NCBI RefSeq assembly: GCF_000526215.1
Contig: NZ_JAFQ01000004.1
Span: forward strand, 5,084,001-5,148,000
Reading direction: 5' to 3'
DNA from: Nocardia sp. BMG51109
GTDB taxonomy: Bacteria; Actinomycetota; Actinomycetes; Mycobacteriales; Mycobacteriaceae
DNA length: 64,000 nt
Part shown: in pieces, positions 7,948-15,966 of the stretch
Layout of the letters: each line of letters begins with the position of its first letter
How positions within the stretch are numbered: position 1 is the first letter of the stretch
Notes under the pieces: model-generated
Seen by the model: the letters and a program-made list of their open reading frames with translations, nothing else
What the model was told of the DNA's origin: nothing
The model's database searches: none
Made by a program: the position numbers and the translations under genes

Positions 7948-8658
7948 ATGGCCGTGGTGCGCAGTCTGGTCCGTATCGCCGGTGCGGTGGGCGCGTCTGT
8001 CGCGCTGACCTGCGCCGGTTCCGTGACCGCGACATCGGCGCCGCCCGATCCGGGCGCGGCGATCGCGGCCGCCGGCCGGGTGGAGACCGCGGGCTCCAGC
8101 GATTTGCTGGGCGCCTATCAGTCCGCGGTGGAGGGGTTGCGGCGGCTCGGCGTGCAGCCGTTCCTGTACCCGACGGCGTCGGCGTTCTGCCACACCGGCA
8201 CCACCGTCGGGATGGTGCCGGCGCTGGCCGGGGCGCTGCCGGGTCCGTGGCCGAAACCGGCCGTGCCGACTCCCGGCCTGGACGCCTCGGCCGTCCGGTC
8301 CGGGCAGACCGTGTTCGCCTTCGTGCCGTACGGGCTGGGCGCCGACGGCGCCGACACCTCGGGCATGCAGGTGGCGTGGCTGAACACCGGCACCGGGCGC
8401 GGGGGTTTCGCCGCGATGAACCCGCTGTCGCAGGTGGCGCGCGCGATGGTGCCGCCGAATGTCCCGGCCGAGGTCCGTCCGCTCGCCGAGAAGGCCGTGC
8501 AGGATTTCTTCGCCGCCGCGCTACCGGTCGGCGGCGTCCGGGCCGTTCCGGTGGACACCGGCTCCGGCACCGTGCTGGCCGCGGTCTTCGGTTCGGTGCG
8601 CAACGGCGACCAGACCTGCTTCTTCCTGCCGACGGTGGGTGTCGTCCCGGTGCCGTGA
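7948..8658 (+). CDS. Secreted protein of unknown function
   Basis: A 236-residue protein with an N-terminal signal sequence (about residues 1-32, RSLVRIAGAVGASVALTCAG, ending near ATSA). The mature part is Ala/Pro/Val-rich with two cysteines, in ASAFCHTG and NGDQTCFFLP, that could form a disulfide, and it ends TCFFLPTVGVVPVP. No lipobox cysteine and no catalytic motif were recognised. ATG at 7948 has a CGAGGAG ribosome site 8 nt upstream. The gene is downstream of metF on the same strand (105-bp gap) and converges on the glycosyltransferase. I do not assign a function; it looks like a conserved export protein of this bacterial group. Confidence 0.75.
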   Translation: MAVVRSLVRIAGAVGASVALTCAGSVTATSAPPDPGAAIAAAGRVETAGSSDLLGAYQSAVEGLRRLGVQPFLYPTASAFCHTGTTVGMVPALAGALPGPWPKPAVPTPGLDASAVRSGQTVFAFVPYGLGADGADTSGMQVAWLNTGTGRGGFAAMNPLSQVARAMVPPNVPAEVRPLAEKAVQDFFAAALPVGGVRAVPVDTGSGTVLAAVFGSVRNGDQTCFFLPTVGVVPVP

Positions 8659-8712
8659 GGGTGCTGTGCGCTGTGCCGCGCGAGGAGTGGATTGCCCTGT
8701 GCCGCAGGGAAT

Positions 8713-9939
8713 CTACACCGCGAGATCGGGCAGCGGGCGGCCCTTCCAGCGTAACGAGCCCGCCCGGCGCAGCCGATGGGAACGCACCGACAGCCGCAGG
8801 TAGGCGGCGATCGAGACGGGATGTGCCAGGGCCGCAACGACATCCGCGGGGCGCGGGCCGCCGCCGGATTCCAGCGACCGGGCCAGCAGGCGGGAGGCGA
8901 CCGCGCAGAGGTAGCCGATCCCGCCGATCCGGCGAGTGCTGCCGCGTGCGCAGAGCGCGGCCAGCGGGGGCGTCCAGAAGCTGAGGGTCGCGACCACGCC
9001 GACGGCCGCGCTGCCGGCGGCCGACCCGTAGGCCGACCACAGCCACCGGGTGTACCCGGTATCGAGATCGGTTGCGCCCCGGTACATCCGGGTGCTCGCG
9101 ACGCGGCCCGCGGCCGCCAGCCGGGTGTGCCGTCCGGCCCGGCGCAACGCCCGGGCCAGCGCCAGATCCTCGGTGACGTCCGAGGCGACGGCGGCATGTC
9201 CGCCCACGGCGTGATAGGTCGCGGCGTCGAACACCAGGAACTGCCCGCACGCCACCGCGGTCGAGGGGCGCAGGCCGCGGTCGGCCATCCGGACCGGCAG
9301 GGTCGCCGCCCACGACCAGCACAGCAGCGGCTGTACCAGGACCTCGGCGACGGATCCGGCCCGCTGCCGGGGCCAGGCCGAGACCAAACCGGCTCCGGTC
9401 CTGCGCAATTCGCCGACCGCCGCGGCGATCGCGTCCGGGCGCAGCCGCACGTCGGCATCGAGGAAGACCAGCGCCCCGGCCCGGACGGCGCCGGAATCGG
9501 CGGTCGCCGCGGCGATCTCGGCCAGCCGGGCACAGGCCGCGGACTTGCCGGTCCAGCCCGGGGCGAGCCCGGTATCGGCGGCGATCACGGTGAACCGTTC
9601 GTCGCCGCCGGCCGCGATCGCCGCGGCCGCGTAGGTGCCGTCCGTCGACCCGTCGTCGAGGATCAGCACACGCAGCCGCGAAACCCCGCGCTGGGCCCGC
9701 AGATCCGCGATCAGCGCGGGTACCTCGGCGGCCTCGTCCCGCGCCGGCACGCAGACGGTCACCGGCTCGATCACGGTGGTATGCGCCGCGTTCAGCTGCC
9801 GTACCGTCAGCCGGTTGACCGCCGCCATCGCCGCGCTCGCACCGGCGACGATCGTGCCTGTGACGACCGTGCCTGCGACGACTTTCCCCGCGATGACGGT
9901 CCCCGCGCCGGCGAGATCGTCTACGAGCGCGGCGACCAC
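8713..9939 (-). CDS. Family 2 glycosyltransferase, probably acting on a carotenoid (CruG/CrtQ-like)
   Basis: A GT-A fold glycosyltransferase: PVTVCVPARDEAAEVPALIADL opens the nucleotide-binding domain, LILDDGSTDGT and VFLDADVRLRPDA give the metal-binding acidic residues, and SDVTEDLALARALRRAG is the acceptor-site ED motif. Hydrophobic segments follow in the C-terminal third. Its place after cruF and a CrtO-like oxidase suggests it glycosylates a hydroxylated carotenoid, as CruG does in cyanobacteria; that is inference. The start is uncertain: the GTG at 9939 overlaps lppM by 19 bp but lacks a clear ribosome site, and an ATG at 9828 is the alternative. The extra N-terminus is built of pentapeptide repeats (AGTVI, AGKVV, AGTVV). 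Confidence 0.8.
   Translation of the reverse strand: MVAALVDDLAGAGTVIAGKVVAGTVVTGTIVAGASAAMAAVNRLTVRQLNAAHTTVIEPVTVCVPARDEAAEVPALIADLRAQRGVSRLRVLILDDGSTDGTYAAAAIAAGGDERFTVIAADTGLAPGWTGKSAACARLAEIAAATADSGAVRAGALVFLDADVRLRPDAIAAAVGELRRTGAGLVSAWPRQRAGSVAEVLVQPLLCWSWAATLPVRMADRGLRPSTAVACGQFLVFDAATYHAVGGHAAVASDVTEDLALARALRRAGRHTRLAAAGRVASTRMYRGATDLDTGYTRWLWSAYGSAAGSAAVGVVATLSFWTPPLAALCARGSTRRIGGIGYLCAVASRLLARSLESGGGPRPADVVAALAHPVSIAAYLRLSVRSHRLRRAGSLRWKGRPLPDLAV
9838..9912. repeat. 15-bp degenerate tandem repeat, five units, at the 5' end of the glycosyltransferase gene
   Basis: Units start at 9838, 9853, 9868, 9883 and 9898; the second and third differ at one base. They encode repeats of about AGTVV. 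Confidence 0.75.
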
Positions 9940-10652
9940 GGCGGGGTGGGGTTGCGGCTGAGGTAGGCCAGCACCGCGACGATGGCGGCGACGGCGAGGG
10001 TGATCCCGCCGACGATGCCGGCCCACCCGGCGAACGAGCGAGTGTTGGGATCGGCGTATTTCACCTCGGCGTGCACGGTGCTCACGTCGCCGGTGGGCAG
10101 CTTCCAGGACACCACCGAGTCGCCCTCGCGGGTGCCGTTGGTGGTCGCGACCCGGGCCGGGAAGGCCACGCTGAACTGCACGTCCGTGCCCTGCGGCGGG
10201 ACGTTGCGCAGGTCCGCCCGGCCGTTCAGGGTGACCAGGTCGCCGGTGCGGGTGAACTGCAGGTTGAACATGCCCTGCGTCTCGTCGGACAGCTGGCTCA
10301 GCTGCTGCACCTCACCGAAGTTGAGATCGTCGAAATACACCTCGCTCCCGGAGTATCCGTCCTGGGTGTACGGCTCCACCCGGACCTTGCCGGCCAGCGA
10401 TTCGGGCACGGTGAGTTGCGGGCCCTTGTCGTTGGCGTTGGCCGGTACGGCGGCGGCGACGATGCGCCCCGACACCCGGTCGTTCGACGACACGCCCATC
10501 GACACCTGAACCCGCAGGCAGCCCGCCAGCATCGGCATCAGCAACGCCGCGAGAACCACGAGGGACCAGGCGCGCCGGCGGCGCCGGCGGGGCTTGGGCA
10601 CGTCCGTGCCGGCGGGCTGCGGTGTTGTCGGACTCGGCTGCACGGCACACAT
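9921..10652 (-). CDS. lppM: Lipoprotein LppM
   Basis: A 243-residue lipoprotein with an Arg-rich N-terminus, a hydrophobic stretch and the lipobox LAGC (Cys 45), followed by LRVQVSMGVSSNDRVSGRI, which is like the start of mature M. tuberculosis LppM (Rv2171). A second hydrophobic segment close to the C-terminus (about residues 213-233, WAGIVGGITLAVAAIVAVLAY) and a short basic/proline tail fit a C-terminal membrane anchor. LppM was linked to phagosome handling and lipoglycan-related phenotypes in mycobacteria; here the role is unknown. It lies between cruF and the glycosyltransferase and overlaps the latter, an odd place for a non-carotenoid gene. Confidence 0.87.
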   Translation of the reverse strand: MCAVQPSPTTPQPAGTDVPKPRRRRRRAWSLVVLAALLMPMLAGCLRVQVSMGVSSNDRVSGRIVAAAVPANANDKGPQLTVPESLAGKVRVEPYTQDGYSGSEVYFDDLNFGEVQQLSQLSDETQGMFNLQFTRTGDLVTLNGRADLRNVPPQGTDVQFSVAFPARVATTNGTREGDSVVSWKLPTGDVSTVHAEVKYADPNTRSFAGWAGIVGGITLAVAAIVAVLAYLSRNPTPPWSPRS

Positions 10653-10748
10653 CGTGCCATGACACGCGGGGTCTCTCGGTACGCGACGGGCCGGGACGCC
10701 CGCACCGGCGGCGTGACCTGCCCGTTATCCGACAGTCGTCCGGACCGG

Positions 10749-11672
10749 TCACGCCGTGCCCGGCCCCCGGCCGGGCGGCCGATCTCGGCGGGATCGGTCC
10801 GGCGCGCGGGCGGGAGCCCGGAACATGCTCTCCAGCAGCGGGATTCCGAGCACGCCGAGTCCGAGGAAGCCGTAGCAGGCCGACGCGGGCAGGCCGAGGA
10901 AGGCGGCGTGCGCCAGCGCGGATCCCAGCCACGTCCACAGGAACACCGCGATCGGGACGCCGTCGCCCGGCCGTTGGTCGCTCGCCCGTCCGTCGCCCGT
11001 CGGCCCACCAGCGGGCCGTCCGGCAGGAGGCATGCCGAGGGGCCACCCACCACCTGCGGTCCGGGCGGCTTCGCGGTCCAGCACGCCGAGCAGGATCGCC
11101 ATCACGGTGGCGACCGCGAACCAGCCGAGGTAGTTGGTGTACGGAATCTGCGGTAGGCCGGGCAGTCCGGGCGCGGCCGAGCACCAGCTCCACTGTCCGT
11201 CGGCGACCATCTGCGGATCCAGGAACAGGTCCCAGCCGACCGCGCCGACGGCGGTGAGCAGCACGCGCGTGCCGGCGCGGGTGAGGTGCGGGCGGGCCCG
11301 GGAACACAGCCGCCCGGCCACCACCCACACCGGATACAGCCCGCCGGTCCAGGCCAGCGCGACCACCAGCGGCACACCGGCCACCGCCGGACCGAGCCGC
11401 CCGGTCGCGTAGCCGTAGCAGCCGAACGGGAATCCGTGTGCGGTGCCGGTGATTTCGGCGGCCAGGCCGAGACCCGACACGATCAGCACGAATCCGGCCG
11501 CCACGCCGAGGCCGCGGGTGCACCACGCATGCGCGAAGGCCGTTGCCGCCGAGAGCAATACGACCGCCACGGTCACCCGGTCGCGGGCGGCGCCGGCGGT
11601 CAGCGGATATCCGATCTGGGTGAGAACGAGCGCGGCCGCCGCGGCCGCGGGCAGCCGGTGCGCGGCGTTCAC
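10749..11672 (-). CDS. cruF: Carotenoid 1',2'-hydratase CruF-family membrane protein
   Basis: A 307-residue polytopic membrane protein of the CruF / carotenoid biosynthesis family. The signature stretch is AAEITGTAHGFPFGCYGYATGRLGP, together with VGWDLFLDPQMVADGQWSW and IPYTNYLGWFAVATVMA. Known family members add water to the psi end of gamma-carotene or lycopene, giving a 1'-hydroxyl that can be glycosylated. The GTG at 11672 overlaps the upstream oxidoreductase stop by 4 bp (GTGA), showing translational coupling. A Pro/Gly-rich loop of about 30 residues interrupts the segments near residue 215. Seven or so hydrophobic segments are visible. Confidence 0.85.
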   Translation of the reverse strand: MNAAHRLPAAAAAALVLTQIGYPLTAGAARDRVTVAVVLLSAATAFAHAWCTRGLGVAAGFVLIVSGLGLAAEITGTAHGFPFGCYGYATGRLGPAVAGVPLVVALAWTGGLYPVWVVAGRLCSRARPHLTRAGTRVLLTAVGAVGWDLFLDPQMVADGQWSWCSAAPGLPGLPQIPYTNYLGWFAVATVMAILLGVLDREAARTAGGGWPLGMPPAGRPAGGPTGDGRASDQRPGDGVPIAVFLWTWLGSALAHAAFLGLPASACYGFLGLGVLGIPLLESMFRAPARAPDRSRRDRPPGRGPGTA

Positions 11673-13279
11673 CGGCCGAGGAACGGCAGCCGGGCGCGGC
11701 GCAGGTCGCGCAGCACCGCGTGGGCGGCGCTGCGCCCGCTCGCTCCCGATACGCCGCCGCCCGGATGAGTCGACGCCCCGGTCAGATACAGGCCCGGCGC
11801 GCCCGGCACCCGCTGTCCGGCCAGTTCCGGCAGCGGCCGCCAGAAGAACATCTGGTCCAGCGACATCTCCACGTGCATCACGTTGCCGCCGAGCAGGCCC
11901 AGTTCGCGTTCCAGATCGGCCGGGGTCTGCACGAAGCGGTCCCGCACGGTGGCGGCGAAACCCGGTGCGTACGAGTCGACCTCGGCGATGATGTCGTCAC
12001 CCGCCCGCTCCGCGTGCGCGCTCCAGTCGCTGCCGTCGGCGAGCCGGTACGGGTGCCACTGCGCCCACAGCGACAGCTGATGCTGTCCGGGCGGCGCGAG
12101 CGAGGGGTCGAGCGCGCTGAAGCTCATCGCCAGCACGACCGGCCGCGGCGGCAGGTCGCCGGCCAGCGCGGCGGCGTGCGCGCGCCGCAGCTGCCGCCGA
12201 TCGGTGGCCAGCAGTTGCAGGCCGCGGGCGGATTCGCCGGCCGTGGCGCCCGGATAGGACGGCAGCGCGTCGGTCGCCGCGCGCACCACCATGCCGATGC
12301 CGGGGCCGACCCGGATGCGCCGCCGCCAGCCCGCGAGCACGTCCCGGTCGAATCCGCCGTGCCGCAACAGCTCCAGCGTGGTCAGGATGTGCGTGCCCGC
12401 GATCACGGTGCGCGCGGACAGGTTCCGGCCCGATTCGGTGCGCACCTGCCAGCCGTCGCCGGCCCGGCGCAGTGCGGTGACCGCGTCGCCGGCCGTCACC
12501 GTGCCGCCGTCCGCGCGCAGCCGGGCCACCAGCGCGTCGGTCAGGGCGCCGCTGCCGCCGACCGCGCGCCCGGGCGGCAGCGTATGCAGCAGTGCCGCGA
12601 AACCCACCATCGGCGCGGTGCCGGGTTCCGACATCGGCGGCCCGGACTGCGCGCCGAACCACGCCAGCGCCGCCTTCAGCCGCTCGTCGTCGAACCAGCT
12701 GTCCAGCAGCGCGTCCCCGGACTGCAGGAATTCCCGCGACAGCGCGCTGCCGCCGCCCCGGGTGTCCAGCCCCCAGAACGCCCGGACGAACCGCCCCGGA
12801 CCCGGCGGCCCGGAGAACGACCGCATCACCCGCCGGGCGCGCGGCCCCCAGACCCGGACGAAACGCCGATAGGCGTCGGCGTCGCGGGCGCCGCAGGCGG
12901 CCTCGATCGATGCGCACGTCCGGTCGACGTCCCGGTGGAACACGATCGGCGCCCGCTCGCCCCGCGCCGATGGTTCACGGATGGGCGGTGCCGGTGCGAA
13001 ACCCCAAGGGTCGCAGTCGAGGTAGCGCAGCCCGAACCGATCGAGCCCGAGCTCCTCGATGATGCCGGTGTGCCGGATCATGATGTGCGCCGAGGAGCCG
13101 CGGTCGACCAGATGCCCCGGGAACCGCGGCACCGTGGAGACCGCGCCGCCGAGCACCTCGTCGCGCTCGAGCACCTGCACGGCATGTCCGGCCCGGGCCA
13201 GATAGCAGGCGGCGACCAGCGCGTTGTGCCCGGACCCGACGACCACGACCGCGTCGCGCCGACGGGGTGGTCCGGTCAC
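11669..13279 (-). CDS. CrtO/CrtD-type FAD-dependent carotenoid oxidoreductase
   Basis: A 536-residue member of the phytoene-desaturase-related family. It has the FAD motif VVVVGSGHNALVAACYLARAG (GSGHNA at 15-20), LERDEVLGGAVST, and the C-terminal signature GLYLTGASTHPGGGVSGASGRSAAHAV. The length and the GSGHNALV form fit CrtO-type beta-carotene ketolases (about 530 residues in Rhodococcus) rather than CrtI. A role as ketolase or as 3',4'-desaturase is possible and cannot be decided without the cyclase status. The GTG start at 13279 overlaps the GNAT gene stop by 4 bp, and the stop overlaps cruF by 4 bp. Confidence 0.82.
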   Translation of the reverse strand: MTGPPRRRDAVVVVGSGHNALVAACYLARAGHAVQVLERDEVLGGAVSTVPRFPGHLVDRGSSAHIMIRHTGIIEELGLDRFGLRYLDCDPWGFAPAPPIREPSARGERAPIVFHRDVDRTCASIEAACGARDADAYRRFVRVWGPRARRVMRSFSGPPGPGRFVRAFWGLDTRGGGSALSREFLQSGDALLDSWFDDERLKAALAWFGAQSGPPMSEPGTAPMVGFAALLHTLPPGRAVGGSGALTDALVARLRADGGTVTAGDAVTALRRAGDGWQVRTESGRNLSARTVIAGTHILTTLELLRHGGFDRDVLAGWRRRIRVGPGIGMVVRAATDALPSYPGATAGESARGLQLLATDRRQLRRAHAAALAGDLPPRPVVLAMSFSALDPSLAPPGQHQLSLWAQWHPYRLADGSDWSAHAERAGDDIIAEVDSYAPGFAATVRDRFVQTPADLERELGLLGGNVMHVEMSLDQMFFWRPLPELAGQRVPGAPGLYLTGASTHPGGGVSGASGRSAAHAVLRDLRRARLPFLGR

Positions 13280-13896
13280 GCCGGGTCCAGCGGCAGCCCC
13301 CGGCCGAGTACCGCGAACCGCCGGGTATCCCCGGAGAACACGAAATGCCGGATCACGTCGGTGAATCCCTGCCGCCGGTACAGCCGCCAGGCGCGGTTGT
13401 CCTCGTGGTCGACCTCCGGGGTGGACAGCAGGGTCGCCTGCTCCGGCCGGTTGCGCAGCAACCGGACCAGCAGCGTCTCGCCGATCCGGCGGCCCTGCGC
13501 GCTGGGATGGACGTGCAGTTCGGTGAGTTCGAAGTAGTCCGAGAGCAGGTCCTGCGCCGCCTGCTCGGGCCATCCGGAGCGGCGCATGCCGTTGTGTACC
13601 TGTTGATGCCACCACTGGTGTGGCGCGCCGCGGTAGCCGTAGGCGATCGCCACCAGGGGCGCGGTGCGGAGATCGAATCGCCCGGTGTCGTCGGGGATCA
13701 CGGCGCCGACCGCCTGCCAGCCCGGCCGGGTGGTGTGCTCGGACCACATCGGTGCGCGGTGGTGTTCGGTGCCGCGGGGGTAGTCCATCGCCGCGACGTA
13801 CACCGCGAGCGCATCGTGCAGCCGGGCGCGCAGGGCGGCGACCGACAGATCGACGACGACGGGGGCGGGAGTGTGGTGCGGTCTGAGCGCTGTCAT
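13276..13896 (-). CDS. GNAT-family N-acetyltransferase (Rv2170-like)
   Basis: A 206-residue acetyltransferase. The acetyl-CoA binding block is LTELHVHPSAQGRRIGETLLVRLL (motif A, Q-x-x-R-x-G form) followed by NRAWRLYRRQGFTDVIRHFVFSGDTRRFAVLG. The N-terminal 120 residues include an aromatic stretch (RGAPHQWWHQQVHNGM). Length and neighbourhood match Rv2170, a GNAT reported to acetylate isocitrate dehydrogenase in M. tuberculosis; the substrate here is unproven. It is the first gene of the unit GNAT-CrtO-like-cruF-lppM-GT2. No good ribosome site precedes the ATG at 13896. It is divergent from the HEPN gene, with a 190-bp AT-richer gap. Confidence 0.85.
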   Translation of the reverse strand: MTALRPHHTPAPVVVDLSVAALRARLHDALAVYVAAMDYPRGTEHHRAPMWSEHTTRPGWQAVGAVIPDDTGRFDLRTAPLVAIAYGYRGAPHQWWHQQVHNGMRRSGWPEQAAQDLLSDYFELTELHVHPSAQGRRIGETLLVRLLRNRPEQATLLSTPEVDHEDNRAWRLYRRQGFTDVIRHFVFSGDTRRFAVLGRGLPLDPA

Positions 13897-14086
13897 ATCT
13901 GGGCTGGGCGGCTCTCGTTCGACGCGGATGCCGGGCTCGCGGGGGGAGACGAGCGTGGGCACGGAAGTTTGTCGGTGGTCGTCTCTATATTCACACTCAA
14001 TTGAAACGTTCGAATGCCTGTTCGGTCCGTCCGGTCGGCGATGTGCTCGACGGGCCGGGGCGTGCGAAAGGTGTGGAGGTACCGCA
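13897..14086. promoter_or_regulatory. Divergent promoter region with palindrome
   Basis: This 190-bp gap separates the GNAT and HEPN genes. It is less GC-rich around 13984-14015, with TATATT (13986-13991) and the perfect 8-bp palindrome TCAATTGA (13997-14004). I read it as a promoter/operator zone; the exact start sites are not clear. Confidence 0.4.
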
Positions 14087-14527
14087 ATGGCTGGTCGGAT
14101 CGGACATCCGGGGCGTTCCGGGCGGGCGGGCGGTCTGCTGGACCGCGCCGACGCGCTGCTGCTGCAGTCGACGGCCGACGGTGATCCGCGCGAACGATTC
14201 CGCACGGCGTACCTGGCGGCGCTGCGGGGCGCGGGTGCGGTACTGGCGATCACGGGGGCCGACCGCGCGCCGCGGGCCCGGTCCCGCAACGCGTGGGTGC
14301 TGATGCAGCAGGCCGCGCCCGAGTTCGTGATGTGGGCGGATTACTTCAGTTCCTTCTCCGAGACGCGCGCGGCGATCGAGGCCGGGCTGGACCGTCCGGT
14401 CGACGCGCGACGCGCCGATGAGTTCGCTTCTCGGGTAGGGGCATTCCTGCACGACGTGGAAGACTTGGTGAGTACGGCGGCTCGACTGCGTCCCGCGGAG
14501 GGCCGGCTGGGCGACGGCACGGCCTGA
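14087..14527 (+). CDS. SAV_6107-family HEPN-domain protein
   Basis: A 146-residue all-helical protein resembling the SAV_6107 family of HEPN domains: LLDRADALLLQSTADGDPRERFRTAYLAALRGAGAVLA, then RSRNAWVLMQQAAPEFVMWADYF. The classical HEPN ribonuclease motif R-x4-6-H is not evident, so nuclease activity is doubtful. It has a good ribosome site (GTGGAGGT, 6 nt before the ATG at 14087). It precedes the DUF3040 gene by 124 bp on the same strand. Function is unknown; the family is widespread in actinobacteria next to cell-division loci. Confidence 0.75.
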   Translation: MAGRIGHPGRSGRAGGLLDRADALLLQSTADGDPRERFRTAYLAALRGAGAVLAITGADRAPRARSRNAWVLMQQAAPEFVMWADYFSSFSETRAAIEAGLDRPVDARRADEFASRVGAFLHDVEDLVSTAARLRPAEGRLGDGTA

Positions 14528-14651
14528 GTATCGGCGAGTAGGTGGTAGCGCACTGATCGAACTCGTATCATTGGGAGCAGGTAGCCGCCAAGGTCGGCTA
14601 CTTGTCGTCTACCCGGAGGCGACCACCACGACAAGTGCCGGGGGAGGTACC

Positions 14652-15104
14652 GTGCCACTCTCCGAGCACGAGCAGCGCATGCTCGAACAGATCGAGAGCG
14701 CGCTCTATGCTGAGGACCCCAAGTTCGCCTCGACCGTCCGAGGCGGACGGCTACGTTCGGCTACGGGCAGACGCAGATTTCAGGCGGCGGCGCTCTTCGT
14801 CCTCGGCCTGGTTCTTCTCGTCGCGGGTATCGCCCTGCCCGTGAAGCCGGGCGGTTTCCCCATCATCAGCCTGTTCGGTTTCATCGTGATGTTCGGCGCG
14901 GGCGTCCTGCTGCTGATGGGTGGTTCGGGTCTGCCGGGCACCGGTCGCAAGGGCGGGGACGCGCAGCCGGGCACGGGTGGTCCGGGCGGCGCCGGTGGTG
15001 CCGGTGGCGCCGGGGGTCCGAAGGGTAAGCAGCGCAAGCCGGGTGGCGGCTTCGCCGCCCGGATGGAGGACCGGTTCAGGCGCCGGTTCGAGGGGGAGAA
15101 CTAG
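14652..15104 (+). CDS. DUF3040 membrane protein
   Basis: A 150-residue protein beginning PLSEHEQRMLEQIESALYAEDPKFASTV, the conserved DUF3040 N-terminus. Two hydrophobic helices follow (about residues 43-62 and 68-90), then a Gly-rich linker with GGAGG repeats and a basic C-terminus. It matches Rv2169c in type and place, just before mraZ. The GTG at 14652 has GGGGAGGT directly upstream. A hairpin terminator follows at 15133-15170. Function is unknown; topology suggests a cytoplasmic N-terminus and a positively charged tail. Confidence 0.82.
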   Translation: MPLSEHEQRMLEQIESALYAEDPKFASTVRGGRLRSATGRRRFQAAALFVLGLVLLVAGIALPVKPGGFPIISLFGFIVMFGAGVLLLMGGSGLPGTGRKGGDAQPGTGGPGGAGGAGGAGGPKGKQRKPGGGFAARMEDRFRRRFEGEN

Positions 15105-15132
15105 CCAGGCCACCAGAGCCGCTGACACCATA

Positions 15133-15170
15133 GCGACACGCCGTGCAATGCACGGCGTGTCGTTTGTTGT
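15133..15170 (+). terminator. Terminator of the DUF3040 gene
   Basis: Perfect 13-bp stem: CGACACGCCGTGC (15134-15146) pairs with GCACGGCGTGTCG (15150-15162) around a 3-nt loop, followed by TTTGTTGTG. A convincing intrinsic terminator. Confidence 0.85.
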
Positions 15171-15438
15171 GTGGATCTCTTTCCGGGGTGGGCGGGTATC
15201 ACTCACCCCGCCTCCCCGAGACGCCCCACCTCCCCCCACCGATTACCCCCACTTCGACCCACTCGGCGGTTGAGGGCCTTCCCCATCTGCGGGTTTGCTG
15301 ATCGTTGTCGGGTCGTCCGGCGGCTTCGCGGAACGTGTCGGGGGAACTCGGAGAAATCTCCCCACCGCCGTGATAGCTGACGTGAACTGGGCAATCGACT
15401 GCGCGGGGGTCGAGATCGCTCCGGCTTTCGATTGAAAG

Positions 15439-15463
15439 TGGGGGAAAGTGGGGTAATGTGGAG
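15439..15463 (+). promoter_or_regulatory. mraZ promoter with three MraZ boxes
   Basis: TGGGG at 15439 and 15449 and TGGAG at 15459 repeat with a 10-bp period, the TGGGN-N5 arrangement bound by MraZ. The likely -10 hexamer TAATGT (15454-15459) lies between the second and third boxes, so bound MraZ would block the promoter and repress its own operon. The start codon is about 50 nt further on. Confidence 0.8.
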
Positions 15464-15518
15464 CGCGCACTGATGGAGACCGACCAGACGAGGTGATCCA
15501 GCAGGAGGTGTCGAGGCG

Positions 15519-15950
15519 GTGTTTCTCGGTACCTATATGCCTCGCCTGGACGACAAGGGGCGACTGACGTTGCCTGCGAAGTTTCGGGACGAGCTTGCGG
15601 GAGGGTTGATGGTGACGAAAGGTCAGGACCACAGCCTTGCCGTGTATCCCAAAGAGGAGTTCACCGCGCTCGCGCGGCGGGCCGCCGCGGCGTCCCGGAA
15701 CAACCCGCAGGCACGGGCTTTCGTCCGAGCTCTGGCGGCCTCGACGGACGAGCAGCGTCCGGACGGACAGGGCCGGATCACGCTGTCGGCCGAACACCGC
15801 CGCTACGCGAACCTGGACAGGGACTGCGTGGTGATCGGCTCGGTCGACTTCCTCGAAATATGGGACAAGCAGGCGTGGGAGTCCTACCTCGCCGAGCACG
15901 AGGAGGATTACTCGATGGCCAGAGACGAGTCGCTGGGCGGCATCTTCTAG
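15519..15950 (+). CDS. mraZ: Transcriptional regulator MraZ
   Basis: A 143-residue protein with two AbrB-like repeats: [25 protein letters not shown] at the N-terminus and [18 protein letters not shown] in the second half. Both hold the D-x-x-G-R core of the MraZ fold. It is an oligomeric DNA-binding regulator that binds TGGGN repeats in its own promoter, and three such repeats lie at 15439-15463. The GTG at 15519 follows a CAGGAGGTG ribosome site. As in most bacteria it is the first gene of the dcw cluster, followed by rsmH. Confidence 0.95.
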   Translation: MFLGTYMPRLDDKGRLTLPAKFRDELAGGLMVTKGQDHSLAVYPKEEFTALARRAAAASRNNPQARAFVRALAASTDEQRPDGQGRITLSAEHRRYANLDRDCVVIGSVDFLEIWDKQAWESYLAEHEEDYSMARDESLGGIF

Positions 15951-15966
15951 CCCCGAGCGAGGCGGG

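Larger units (their letters stand above)
15105..15518. other. Intergenic region before mraZ
   Basis: 414 bp without a gene. It holds the terminator of the DUF3040 gene (15133-15170), a C-rich patch with inverted MraZ-like boxes (15224-15261), and the mraZ promoter with three MraZ boxes (15439-15463). Nothing recognised between 15262 and 15434. Confidence 0.7.
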
